A stretch of DNA of 64,000 bases from Rickettsiales bacterium (GCA_002402195.1 NVVL01000002.1:1-64000); one strand, 5' to 3'. Positions 30,205 through 40,391 are shown, numbered from the stretch's first letter. A program made the numbers and translations. Notes: a model not told the origin generated them from the sequence alone.

Positions 30205-30385
30205 TATGACTAAAAAAACGATAGGCTGCTATTGTTTCACTCCAGCTTTCACATGACTTAGGGATACTATCTCTCGACGAGCTGGACAAGCTTTTCATTA
30301 CCCTTGATAACCTCTTTTCTAACCTTTTATCTCCTAAATTTACTGATTTTGTTTCCTCTCTTATCCATTCCTTCTCTAATCTCAT
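30188..30385 (-). pseudogene. IS4/Tn5-type transposase N-terminal fragment
   Basis: EKEWIREETKSVNLGDKRLEKRLSRVMKSLSSSSRDSIPKSCESWSETIAAYRFFSHKK matches the Tnp_DNA_bind N-terminus; truncated by the repeat at 30204. Confidence 0.8.
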
Positions 30386-30538
30386 TATTATACCTCTTTT
30401 TAATTATAGGTATAATCTTACATTCTTTTTCTACTTATATATAATCTTATGGCGGTGGACGCAGCACAAGCTATCGCCTGCCTGACAAGGATGAGATAGC
30501 GAGCTTATAAATTGCTCTCATTCTGTTAACCTCAAAAA

Positions 30539-31402
30539 CTACACACCCAGTTTTTTCAGCAAGTCTTTTATCTTCAGAAGGTCGTACCAAGTGGTTTTCT
30601 TCTGCATGGGCTGACGCAGCAAATATGCTGGGTGGAAGAGGGCTGTTGTGTGTATGGGGTCTGAGATATATTGATTTGTATATGAATAACTATTTTTCCT
30701 GATATGGCTAATCCCCTCGCTTTTGCCGAGCAGCGAGGCTGTGGCAGTACCGCCAACTAAGATGATTAATTTCGGCTTCATCAATGCAATATGCTTCTCC
30801 ACGAATGGTTTACATATGTCGATTTCTTCCGTGGTTGGCCGGCGGTTTGCTGGGGGTCTCCAGAAAATAGTGTTGGTGATATAGGCGTTTTTTGTCCGGC
30901 AAATACCAATAGAGGCGAGCATTTTATCCAGAAGCTTGCCACTCTCACCGCAAAAGGGAATTCCTTGCTCGTCTTCCGTAGCGCCTGGAGCCTCACCGAT
31001 TAGTAAGATCTTAGCATCCTGCACACCATCTGCAAACACGGTATTTGCTGCAAATTTCTTTAAGGCGCACCCTTCAAAATTCTCAACATATTCTTTTAAC
31101 TGGGCGAGGTTTTCAGCTTTGTCCGCAAGGGCGCGCGCAGCTAGTATGTTTGAGTTTGGCGTATTTGTGGTTTTTGTTTCTTTCATAATGTTTTGTATCA
31201 CAGATTTGAGAGGTTTTGTCGATTGTACGGAATTTGTCGATTTGACAGGTTTTGGCTCGTTTATTTCGACTTTATCGCTCGAATTAGAAATTAATTCGCT
31301 AATTAATGAATTTTTACTATCTTTTTCCGTCGAACAAAAATATTCTACACCAGAGGATTTTAACCATTTGAGTTGATCTAACTTCGCTTGCAAATTATTC
31401 AT
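30539..31402 (-). CDS. Uracil-DNA glycosylase, family 4-type
   Basis: ILLIGEAPGATEDEQGIPFCGESGKLLDKMLASIG; FWRPPANRRPT; C-terminal LFHPAYLLRQP. Confidence 0.92.
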   Translation of the reverse strand: MNNLQAKLDQLKWLKSSGVEYFCSTEKDSKNSLISELISNSSDKVEINEPKPVKSTNSVQSTKPLKSVIQNIMKETKTTNTPNSNILAARALADKAENLAQLKEYVENFEGCALKKFAANTVFADGVQDAKILLIGEAPGATEDEQGIPFCGESGKLLDKMLASIGICRTKNAYITNTIFWRPPANRRPTTEEIDICKPFVEKHIALMKPKLIILVGGTATASLLGKSEGISHIRKNSYSYTNQYISDPIHTTALFHPAYLLRQPMQKKTTWYDLLKIKDLLKKLGV

Positions 31403-31423
31403 TTAGGATATTACTAATAAATT

Positions 31424-32392
31424 ATGTCAAAATATACATACACAATCCCTGAGAATCTAAACGGCGAAAGGGTGGATAAAGCGCTCAGCACCTTATGCCA
31501 GGAAACATCTCGCAGCCAAATTCAAAAGGCTATTAAGAATGAAAAGCTCACTCTTAACGATCAGATTATTTCGAATTTATCCGCCCGGGTCAAGGAGAAT
31601 GATCAGGTGGAAATAATTATTATCGAAGAAATAACCTCTGAACTGCTCCCAGCAAACATTCCGCTCGATATTGTCTACGAGGATGATGACATGCTTGTTA
31701 TCAATAAATCATCCAATATGACCGTCCATCCAGGAGCAGGCGCGCATGCAGATACGCTGGTAAATGCGCTGCTATATCATACGAATCATTTGTCTGATGT
31801 TGGCGGGGAGGTACGCCCTGGGATCGTTCATAGGCTGGACAAAACGACTTCTGGCTTGATGGTTGTTGCGAAGAATAATCAGGCACATGTACATCTTGCT
31901 GCTCAAATTGAGTCGAGAGAATTAACCCGCATGTATAAAGCGTTAGTATGGGGTCTTATCAAGCCTACATCTGGAACCATCGACAAACCAATCGGCAGAA
32001 GCCGGGCAGATCGCAAAAAGATGAGCACTTTCAAAACTGGCGGAAAACACGCTGTGACGCATTATGTAACCAAAAAAATCCTGCATGGCGGATTGTTTAG
32101 CTTCGTTGAATGCAAGCTTGAAACTGGCAGGACGCATCAGATCAGGGTGCATTTGAGTCATATGGGTCACTCTATAGTGGGCGATCAGACTTATGGAAAT
32201 AATAGCAGGAAGATTTCAGGCTGCCCGGAATCTTTAAGGCCAGCTCTGCTTGCTATGGACCATCAGGCGCTACATTCCTTTTATATCAGCTTCATACATC
32301 CAAAGAGCGGAGATAGAATGGAGTTTACAAAGGAGATACCTTTAGACTATAATAAACTCATTGAGTCTATATTAAACTCTCAATCTACATAA
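31424..32392 (+). CDS. rluD: RluA/RluD-family pseudouridine synthase
   Basis: S4 domain; RPGIVHRLDKTTSGLMVVAK, GRTHQIRVHLSHMGHSIVGDQTYG. Confidence 0.93.
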   Translation: MSKYTYTIPENLNGERVDKALSTLCQETSRSQIQKAIKNEKLTLNDQIISNLSARVKENDQVEIIIIEEITSELLPANIPLDIVYEDDDMLVINKSSNMTVHPGAGAHADTLVNALLYHTNHLSDVGGEVRPGIVHRLDKTTSGLMVVAKNNQAHVHLAAQIESRELTRMYKALVWGLIKPTSGTIDKPIGRSRADRKKMSTFKTGGKHAVTHYVTKKILHGGLFSFVECKLETGRTHQIRVHLSHMGHSIVGDQTYGNNSRKISGCPESLRPALLAMDHQALHSFYISFIHPKSGDRMEFTKEIPLDYNKLIESILNSQST

Positions 32393-32404
32393 GTTATTGA
32401 TAAC

Positions 32405-33148
32405 ATGCATAAATGTAAAATTTTTCTGGTAGTAATTTTCTCTCTCATCCTGTCCTCATGCAGCGAGGAGCGGGATGAAAATGTATGGGTGGTTGGTACC
32501 AGCGCTGATAATCCGCCATATGAATATATGCATGATGGCAGAATTACCGGTTTTGATATTGATTTAATGAAGCAAATCGCTGGGCATCTTGGCAAGGATA
32601 TAAAGTTCAAGAATATGGATTTCCACGGTCTGATTGCTGCTCTTACTACGAAAAATCTGGATATGATTATTTCCGGCCTGTCCATCACGCCAGAGCGTTT
32701 GAGACGAGTTGATTTCTCTGTTCCATATACGGATGCAAAGATTGCGGTTCTCTATTATACGCGTGATAGGTTCCAGAAGACCAGCGACCTAACTGGCAAA
32801 GCTATTGGAGCGCAGCTGGGCACGGTGTGGAGTCTTATTGCGCATGACTTATCTTCCCAGCATCGTTTCAGCATTAAGTCTCTTGCGAATAACTTATTGC
32901 TCGTTGAGGAGCTGAAGAACAAGCAGCTAGATGCAATGATCTTAGAAGAGTCTCAGGCGGCGAGGTTTATATCGATCTATCCTCAATTTTCGAGCTTTAA
33001 TCTTGAGCAATATAGCTCTGCATTTGCGGTTGCGTTGCAAAAGAAATCTCCTCATACGAAAAACATTAATCATGCAATCAAGGCGCTTCGAAGCAATGGA
33101 ACGATCGAGGCTTTAGCTAGAAAATGGGGAATCATTGGTGCAGAATGA
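32405..33148 (+). CDS. Amino-acid ABC transporter periplasmic substrate-binding protein (lipoprotein)
   Basis: Lipobox LSSC; DNPPYEYMHDGRITGFDIDLMKQIA; SBP family 3 motif. Confidence 0.88.
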   Translation: MHKCKIFLVVIFSLILSSCSEERDENVWVVGTSADNPPYEYMHDGRITGFDIDLMKQIAGHLGKDIKFKNMDFHGLIAALTTKNLDMIISGLSITPERLRRVDFSVPYTDAKIAVLYYTRDRFQKTSDLTGKAIGAQLGTVWSLIAHDLSSQHRFSIKSLANNLLLVEELKNKQLDAMILEESQAARFISIYPQFSSFNLEQYSSAFAVALQKKSPHTKNINHAIKALRSNGTIEALARKWGIIGAE

Positions 33149-33608
33149 AGAATTTAAATTAGCTGTCGGGAAATTCCCAACAGGCGTGACTGTGATTACT
33201 ACTAATCAAGGTTCCAAATTATATGGGTTTACGGCTAATTCATTTGCCTCGGTTTCTCTGGAGCCTCATCTTATTTCCTTTTGTCTTAATAAAGAAGCCT
33301 ATAGTTTTGATGCATTTAGCGATGCGGAATATTTTTCTATAAGCATTCTCTCAAGCGCGCAAGCTGATATTTCCGGGCATTTTGCGCGCCATAGTGCAGA
33401 TAAATTCAAAGGGGTGGATTATGAACTCGGGAAACACTCTAATTCCCCTTTGATCCAAGGCGCTATATGTTTTATTGAATGCAAAAAATACAACATATTC
33501 GAATGCGGTGATCATTCAATCTTCATCGGAGAAGTTATAAAAACCCAAATTGATGAAGATAAGTCACCTTTATTATATTTTTCCAAATCATATTTAGAGA
33601 TCAAATGA
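33135..33608 (+). CDS. Flavin reductase family protein
   Basis: VGKFPTGVTVITTNQGSKLYGFTANSFASVSLEPHLISFCL. Confidence 0.9.
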   Translation: MVQNEEFKLAVGKFPTGVTVITTNQGSKLYGFTANSFASVSLEPHLISFCLNKEAYSFDAFSDAEYFSISILSSAQADISGHFARHSADKFKGVDYELGKHSNSPLIQGAICFIECKKYNIFECGDHSIFIGEVIKTQIDEDKSPLLYFSKSYLEIK

Positions 33609-34348
33609 GCATAATCAAAATTGGCCTCTCTGGCGCAAATGGACGGATGGGCAGGGCAATTCAGAATTTATTACTGGATAAAACGGATAAATTTGAACTA
33701 ACAGCAAAAATCACGAGCAGCTCTTCTGAACTCGATTTATCAAAAGCTTGCCTGGATTCTGATATTATTATCGACTTTTCAAGCAGCGCGATCCTCCCCT
33801 CCCTTGTTAAAGCTGCAGCCCAGCACGGGGCGAAACTTGTGGTGGGGACTACCGGCCACGCTCAAAGCCATTTTGCTGATTTAAAAGATCTGGCAAAAAC
33901 AAACGCAATATTATACGCCTCCAACACCAGTATAGGAGCGAACTTGATCGCGATGCTAGCTGCCAAATCTGCCAAAATCCTGAAAGGATATGACGTGGAA
34001 ATCATAGAGGCTCATCACAAACATAAAAAAGATGCACCTTCTGGCACTGCGCTGATGATTGGTCAGAAAATTGCGGATGCAATGAATATTAATTTCAAAG
34101 ATAATGCAGTGTTCGACAGGGCAAGCAAAGGAAAACGCATTGATGGCGAGATCGGGTTTGCCTCCATCCGGGGCGGCGGAATCTTCGGAGAAAATGAAAT
34201 AATGTTTGCAGCAGATGATGAGCTAGTCAGTATCAGCTGCCGCGCCCTTTCCCGCGACGCCTTCGCAAGCGGAGCCTTAATTGCCGCAGAATGGTTATCC
34301 GCGCAAAAAGCCGGCTTTTACTCCATGGAAGATGTTTTGGAGTTTTAA
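33605..34348 (+). CDS. dapB: 4-hydroxy-tetrahydrodipicolinate reductase
   Basis: GLSGANGRMGRAIQ, VVGTTGH, EAHHKHKKDAPSGTA. Confidence 0.95.
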   Translation: MSIIKIGLSGANGRMGRAIQNLLLDKTDKFELTAKITSSSSELDLSKACLDSDIIIDFSSSAILPSLVKAAAQHGAKLVVGTTGHAQSHFADLKDLAKTNAILYASNTSIGANLIAMLAAKSAKILKGYDVEIIEAHHKHKKDAPSGTALMIGQKIADAMNINFKDNAVFDRASKGKRIDGEIGFASIRGGGIFGENEIMFAADDELVSISCRALSRDAFASGALIAAEWLSAQKAGFYSMEDVLEF

Positions 34349-34452
34349 GAAGCTGTACGGGTAGGGTTAGAATCTCCCTGTTTTTGATCTTTTTCCATCT
34401 GTTTTTTAAATTTTTGAGTTAAAATATGCCCAATATTTTAACTCAAAAATGG
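34348..34452. repeat. Palindromic dispersed repeat, copy F, starting within the dapB stop codon
   Basis: AGAAGCTGTACGGGTAGGGTTAGAATCTCCC...; central hairpin ATTTTTGAGTTAAAATAT-gccca-ATATTTTAACTCAAAAAT (34410-34450) is perfect. Confidence 0.85.
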
Positions 34453-34468
34453 TATATAATCCACAAAG

Positions 34469-34509
34469 AACCTTGCATATTTAAACTCAATGTTTAAATA
34501 TGCAAGGTT
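34469..34509. repeat. Perfect 18-bp stem hairpin
   Basis: AACCTTGCATATTTAAAC-tcaat-GTTTAAATATGCAAGGTT. Confidence 0.75.
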
Positions 34510-34570
34510 GCTAGGAAGAAAAACATACAAAAAAAATAAAAAAAGCTCTGCTAAGACAATCTGAAGTAGT

Positions 34571-34819
34571 TTTTATAGAAACGCTGCAGGAGCAGAAATA
34601 GATTTAATTCTTGAACTCCCAAAGAATCAGGGGCTCTGGGCTATAGAAATAAAGCTTGGGCTTGTACCAAAACCAAGCAAAGGTTTTTATAGCGCCATAA
34701 AAGAATTAAAACCCCAAAAAGCCTTTGTCGTATATTCAGGAGACGAGAATTATCCTATAAATGAACATGTTGAGGCTATTAGTTTGTATAGTCTTTCTGA
34801 GCTTTTGTCACAAATTTAG
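34571..34819 (+). pseudogene. C-terminal remnant of a DUF4143-type AAA ATPase
   Basis: FYRNAAGAEIDLILELPKNQGLWAIEIKLGLVPKPSKGFYSAIKELKPQKAFVVYSGDENYPINEHVEAISLYSLSELLSQI*; no intact upstream part. Confidence 0.75.
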
Positions 34820-34820
34820 T

Positions 34821-37800
34821 CTATTTACCAAGCCTGTCGCAATAGCCCTTTCGACGATCTGGAAAGCTAAGCACAAACACGCCAGGGCTCTTTTGCACGC
34901 AGCGTCTTTGAGGCGTACTTACTCGGTAATATCCCAAGTTACATCTGCCCAGGGATAGCTCGCCAGATTTGACCGCTGGCCAGTATGCATTAAATCCACC
35001 TTCAACTTTGCAGCCATCAAATACGCATTTAGTATTCGTATATTCTTTTTTAGGTGGAGTGCCTTTCATTCTGTATAATGGCTCTAAAGCAAAACGAGGC
35101 GGGGCGGGCTCTGAAACGGGAATGCAAAGTCTTTTGAGGGGGTTTGCCGGATTAAATAGTTTCATACCTGCCTTGCATGTGCCTGTTGATATTTCACCCA
35201 CTTTTACTGATGTCCAAGAGGCAAAGCCGTTATCTTGTGAGAAATTATTTTGCGCAGAGCAAGTATCTTGTCTGGGATCTGGGCTTATTAATGTGCAAGC
35301 TCCAAGTTCTCTGAGGGTTTTTGTTCTAAGGCGCAGTGAGTTCTGATTATATTTTCTTATCCTAACTATCCCACGTGCATCTTTAATGAATGGGTTATAA
35401 TGTTGATTTGTTGCAAGAGTCTCACCAAATTGCGCTCCTGGAATTGAGCGCTCTGCCGCAGACATCCCAACCGTGCAAAGTTCTGCATCTGATTCATAGC
35501 ATAATGCTCCATCAGCGCATTTTTTAATATTCACGCGACCGCCGGATATTTTGGGCATAAAATCTATCACGCCGCAACTCGGGTTTCTGGCTTGATCTGG
35601 ACTGCACATGCTCAAACCCGGGTGATTTTCGGTGCTTTTGTAGAAAATGCTACATTTTACGGTGTTTTTATTCGCTAATTTAGCAAGAACGCACATATGA
35701 ATATCATCTGGACATTGGCGCATATTCTTGTTTCTTACGCAGATATATTTCCCGCCTAGATGATATTTATTAGATATATATTCAAGACCACTCATATATA
35801 CAGCATAAGGGTTCCGGGCATATGGAGGATTCAGGCTTATTGGTAATATATTATCTAAATACGTGCCCAGAATGCTGGTCGGATCTTTCAAAGGAGGGGC
35901 GTTCATGAATGGGTTCATAGCGTAGTTGTCATCTGTCACGAGGGCTTCAAACTGGGTTCCTGCAAGATAGGCGACGGCTTTTCTATTGCCACCTGATTGA
36001 TAGACGGTTTCCGGAACAACTAGAGTGGATGTCACATCTTGCTTGGAGCGTTCTCGCCCATCATCACTACGATAAGTTATGGTTGCTTGCGGAGAGAAAT
36101 AGCTGCTTTTACAATTAGTCCCAAACACATTATTGCAACTCAGCAAAGGCTGCGGGGCAGGTACGCGCTCGGTGCAATCGATCATTCGCTTATTCCCGAA
36201 AAGGCAAATTTGATTAGGCTCTTGCACGAAATTATAGTCCTGATTTTCGTGAGATTGCTGCACTATAGTGGCATGAAATTTGTTTTCTTTGGGAGGGGTG
36301 CTGCCATCTGTATCCAAGCCATAATCAAACAATCGGAAGGAGTGTTTGATTGCTGATACAATATTAGCACTATTAGAAACTTTTGGAAAAACGAGTGATA
36401 TATCAGCAAATTCCGCAGTATTAATTCCCCAAATCACTTGGCAAGCTGATGGCGAATTATTAGTGCAATTGGGCAAATCATCATAAAAATATGGCTCAGG
36501 CGTGATGTTATGTCCAATTTTTTTGGCATATACTATCCTAAACCCATCCCGGCATCCATGTTCAGTGACGCTGCATCTATGTTTGATCGAAGTTTGAGCG
36601 CATAACTCACCAGATGATGCGGCGCTACAATGTTTTATTATATCTCTTTTTTTCGTTATCTCGTGCAAAGCTTTGGCATTTGTAAGCGTCGATGCTAGGT
36701 TATTTATCTCGGCGCATGTACCGTGACTTGGAGACTCACCTGGCTTGCATAATGGCACTAAATGATCATACCCAACCCGGACACTATTGCGCACGAAATT
36801 ATTTCGAACCGCAGAGACTAAGCACTTAGAGCTATTAGTCGACTTCTCATATTTCCCATCCTTATCTAGCTGGCAAATTTTTTGTAGGGTTGCTAGCTGA
36901 AAATATGATATTTGAGAGCAAAATGGCGGAGGCATAGGCCCCAGAGGCAATTCTACGCACCCATATTTCGTGCTCGACACGGCTCTGTTTATGGCCCCCA
37001 CCTCGTCAAGAAGTTTTTCAATCGCATTACCAAATATCCCAATAAGTGTGCCCAAAAACTCGAATGCTTTACTCAGGCTTTGAGTTGCTATATCCGAGCT
37101 ACTCCCAAGCGAGGCGGTAAGGTCAGATATGGCACTTGCAAGCCCACTTGCACTATCTTTGAAGACTTTGAAAAAAGTTTTTATAATCTGAATGATTGGA
37201 TGAACCGCTTCGGTTTTATGAAATGGTTGCCAATTTGGGTCTATATCCATAACATCCGCTTGCAGACCGCTCTCTAAAGATAAAAAGGCTGGATCCAGAT
37301 ATAAACATAATTTCGGCCTGCTTAGCTTAATGGGCGCGCCATCTTTACCGACCGGGTACTTATCATCTTGTGTTTTTCCTTTGGAATCTAGGTGCTTTCC
37401 ATCGGTATATCCCGGATCTGCTTTGATGCTTGGAGTAGTCTGAGTATTTGCAGGCAGGGCTATTCTTGCGCACATGCGGTACAGAGGCAGGCCATAGCGA
37501 CCAGCTAGCGTAACACAATCCCCATCCCAGTCTAAACTTGTAGAGGTTGACCAGCATTTGAGAGCATTACATTGCTGACCTCTGACTCTGATTCTAGGAG
37601 TTTTATAGCTGCTACTAGGAGATTTTTCGCCGCAAAGATTCTTATAACTTTCAATAAACGTACCAGGCATTGCTTTTTTCATTAAGCAATTATAGCGGCT
37701 TCTACCATCATATTTATCCCAAGGAGGGCAATTCTTATTCTTCTTAACACTTGGCCTTATTACTTGTTTGCCCCAATATTCCGTTATTGGCTTCTCACCA

Positions 37801-37904
37801 CAATTACATGGGTCTTTAAGGCATCTTCCTATACTATCCCAAAAACTGGCATAGGCGCTTTGAGACTGGAAGATAAGTAATAATATTATCAGAGCCCTTT
37901 TCAT
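34821..37904 (-). CDS. Large Cys-rich secreted protein, probable T4SS-associated (VirB6-neighbourhood) protein
   Basis: 1027 aa; signal peptide; about 45 Cys; GCVELPLGPMPPPFC segment; 30 bp downstream of the virB4-like gene in the same orientation. Confidence 0.65.
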   Translation of the reverse strand: MKRALIILLLIFQSQSAYASFWDSIGRCLKDPCNCGEKPITEYWGKQVIRPSVKKNKNCPPWDKYDGRSRYNCLMKKAMPGTFIESYKNLCGEKSPSSSYKTPRIRVRGQQCNALKCWSTSTSLDWDGDCVTLAGRYGLPLYRMCARIALPANTQTTPSIKADPGYTDGKHLDSKGKTQDDKYPVGKDGAPIKLSRPKLCLYLDPAFLSLESGLQADVMDIDPNWQPFHKTEAVHPIIQIIKTFFKVFKDSASGLASAISDLTASLGSSSDIATQSLSKAFEFLGTLIGIFGNAIEKLLDEVGAINRAVSSTKYGCVELPLGPMPPPFCSQISYFQLATLQKICQLDKDGKYEKSTNSSKCLVSAVRNNFVRNSVRVGYDHLVPLCKPGESPSHGTCAEINNLASTLTNAKALHEITKKRDIIKHCSAASSGELCAQTSIKHRCSVTEHGCRDGFRIVYAKKIGHNITPEPYFYDDLPNCTNNSPSACQVIWGINTAEFADISLVFPKVSNSANIVSAIKHSFRLFDYGLDTDGSTPPKENKFHATIVQQSHENQDYNFVQEPNQICLFGNKRMIDCTERVPAPQPLLSCNNVFGTNCKSSYFSPQATITYRSDDGRERSKQDVTSTLVVPETVYQSGGNRKAVAYLAGTQFEALVTDDNYAMNPFMNAPPLKDPTSILGTYLDNILPISLNPPYARNPYAVYMSGLEYISNKYHLGGKYICVRNKNMRQCPDDIHMCVLAKLANKNTVKCSIFYKSTENHPGLSMCSPDQARNPSCGVIDFMPKISGGRVNIKKCADGALCYESDAELCTVGMSAAERSIPGAQFGETLATNQHYNPFIKDARGIVRIRKYNQNSLRLRTKTLRELGACTLISPDPRQDTCSAQNNFSQDNGFASWTSVKVGEISTGTCKAGMKLFNPANPLKRLCIPVSEPAPPRFALEPLYRMKGTPPKKEYTNTKCVFDGCKVEGGFNAYWPAVKSGELSLGRCNLGYYRVSTPQRRCVQKSPGVFVLSFPDRRKGYCDRLGK

Positions 37905-37934
37905 CCGTTTAATTCTCGTATATTTTTCATCTTC

Positions 37935-40391
37935 CTAATTCTCACAGGCCTCGCACAGAGCTTGAACCCATTTCTCGGTTGTATCATTTCCCTCATTTTT
38001 TATAATTTCCCTATAGAGCTCGCGTTCCTGCTCGCCAGAACATAGCAAACTAGTGAGCCCAATCAGACCACCGATACTCAGCTCTGATGTAATAGTCGTG
38101 CCATCTTGGCGGATTAAGAACATCCTGGATGCAGGAGTCAAGCGCGCTAGCTTCCGAAGCTCTGCTGAGTCCAGATCTAATATTTCCTCCAAACCAGCAA
38201 CAGATAATTCCGACGGCAGGAAAAAGCTTGTATTTAGTTCCCGAATCCAATCTTGAGAGGTTTTGGAGTTTGCATTTTGAGTAAGTTTTGTACCATATAG
38301 AGAATATAATTTATCCGTATTCACTGTGCTGACAAATATCCCATTCATTGCATGCATATTGTTCATAAGCGTGCTCATCAGAAATGAGTAATGTTTGAGG
38401 TTAATAATTTCTGCCAAATTATCCATAACAAATATCTTTGGCTTGTCTCCAATAACTTTCATAATATTCTGAGCCGCAAGCACGATGCCAGCCTTCACTG
38501 CGCGCATGGCGTTTAAATCATACTCAAACTGTTCGATAAGCCTTTTTTCTTTAGGATAATGCGCCTTGCTATATGCGGCATCATCGAAGTTTTGCAGATT
38601 CATAGCAACAATCTCGCCCTCTTCTATGTTTATTGCCTCTTCTCGCTCAAATACCCCGTGATATATGCCATTTTCGGCGTATGCGGCTAGGCGTTTTTTC
38701 AGAGTCTTTCCTCCTTTGTCAGACTCCTTCAAGCTTTTGAGTAGCTCTGCAAGGCTTCGCTCTTGCCCTGGCAGGGTGAAGACAGTTTCGCTGAGAGTCG
38801 TTAAAAGCAACATTTCAGCATTTGTCAGCGGGTCGAAATAATGTTTGGAGATGATTTTAAAAAATTCCAGCATAAATACTCTATTTTCCGGAGTATCTTC
38901 GCAAATCAGGGGATTAATTATATTTTTCTCCCGCTGAAACCAGCGCCCTTCCTTAGCCTTTATATATAATCCAGAATCCATATCATCAGTTATATACATG
39001 ATGCTTGGGCGATATTTATCCATTTCTGATAACAGAAAATTCAGCAATGTTGTTCTTCCAGATTTCCGGTTGCCAAATATACATGTAGATCCCTTGCCGG
39101 TTTGGTCATGGAAATTCATAAAATATGGCGTGCCTTTTTCCGTCCGAAGCAATGTAGTCGCTCGCCCCCACGGATTATACTGATTCCCCATCGGAAAATT
39201 ATGCAAAGAGGCAAGGGCGGCAGTATTATCAAGGATTGTTGGTTTCATGCGCGATAAAAAGGAGAAATTTGCAGGTAATTGCGACCAAAACAACTTTTCC
39301 AAGTTGATATCCTCTCGTATATGGACAATCCCGATCTGCGCTAGCGACTCAGAGGCTCTGATCGCATCCCTATCAAGCGTTTCTTTATCTTCTCCAATTA
39401 CCATAAAAGAAATTTGCTGATGACAAAAACGTATGCCATTATCTTCTGCATCAACGATTTTATCCAAACCTTTCCATTTTCTTAGCTCCGAATCGCCACT
39501 GATATTGAGCGTATCATTCTGTACTGTAAAATCTGCAACAACATCGCTCCTCTTTACAAAATAAAATATTTCAGTTGCAATCATCTCCACCGGAGTCTGC
39601 ATGAATTTATCAAGCGCATCAGAGGAAATCTCTTGATACTCTTTGATCGATATAATAGCTACCTGTTTTTGCTCTCCGCCTCCTATCACCTCCATCCGGT
39701 CGCTCTGGGCAACATATTGATGCGATGCAAGAACAGAGGATATATCCTGAGTCGGCATAGTGGAGTCTTTATTGCTCAAATGCATTATATGCTTATAAAA
39801 TGATATTGGCTGAGAGTAACATTCTTCCCCCTCTATCAGCGTGCCCAGCTTCTCAGCGCCATATTCAGACAAGCCAGAGAGGATGCTATCAACCGTTTTA
39901 TGCAGCTCGCCGCAGGCTTGTTCCAGAGATTCTTCCTCGGAGCTAGAAATTCTCCTTTGGAAGAATGAGTTAATGAATGAATTGAGATTTTTTAGCTTAA
40001 GCTCCGTTCCTTTATGAACAATAGTGATATAGAGTTTATTGACGAACTTATCATGCCAGTAATTTTTGCGTCTCCAAATATCATGAACATTGGCCGAGAA
40101 GAAGTTGGGATATTCTGCCGGGTCATCTAGATCTGCTTTTTCTCGTACTGTATGAATCCAGAAAGCATATTTGCTACATTCTATTGTGCTGCTTATGGAG
40201 TTTCTCACAACTTCACGCAAATTAAAGAGATTCTTGCTGATTTTCTCAGATAAAAGGCCATGAATTTGAATAGTCTGCAGTAATTCTCCGTTTTTAGTAA
40301 GCAATGTATGCGCATCATAATGACAAGCAACCGGCACAAAATCAGCGGCAGAGTCATTATACAAACTATTATCCGATGCCTTAGACGACAT
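37935..40391 (-). CDS. virB4: VirB4-like T4SS ATPase with degenerate Walker motifs
   Basis: 818 aa; CagE/TrbE/VirB N-terminal-like segment; CIFGNRKSGRTTLLNFLLSEM and IFVMDNLAEIINL at Walker A/B positions. Confidence 0.82.
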   Translation of the reverse strand: MSSKASDNSLYNDSAADFVPVACHYDAHTLLTKNGELLQTIQIHGLLSEKISKNLFNLREVVRNSISSTIECSKYAFWIHTVREKADLDDPAEYPNFFSANVHDIWRRKNYWHDKFVNKLYITIVHKGTELKLKNLNSFINSFFQRRISSSEEESLEQACGELHKTVDSILSGLSEYGAEKLGTLIEGEECYSQPISFYKHIMHLSNKDSTMPTQDISSVLASHQYVAQSDRMEVIGGGEQKQVAIISIKEYQEISSDALDKFMQTPVEMIATEIFYFVKRSDVVADFTVQNDTLNISGDSELRKWKGLDKIVDAEDNGIRFCHQQISFMVIGEDKETLDRDAIRASESLAQIGIVHIREDINLEKLFWSQLPANFSFLSRMKPTILDNTAALASLHNFPMGNQYNPWGRATTLLRTEKGTPYFMNFHDQTGKGSTCIFGNRKSGRTTLLNFLLSEMDKYRPSIMYITDDMDSGLYIKAKEGRWFQREKNIINPLICEDTPENRVFMLEFFKIISKHYFDPLTNAEMLLLTTLSETVFTLPGQERSLAELLKSLKESDKGGKTLKKRLAAYAENGIYHGVFEREEAINIEEGEIVAMNLQNFDDAAYSKAHYPKEKRLIEQFEYDLNAMRAVKAGIVLAAQNIMKVIGDKPKIFVMDNLAEIINLKHYSFLMSTLMNNMHAMNGIFVSTVNTDKLYSLYGTKLTQNANSKTSQDWIRELNTSFFLPSELSVAGLEEILDLDSAELRKLARLTPASRMFLIRQDGTTITSELSIGGLIGLTSLLCSGEQERELYREIIKNEGNDTTEKWVQALCEACEN

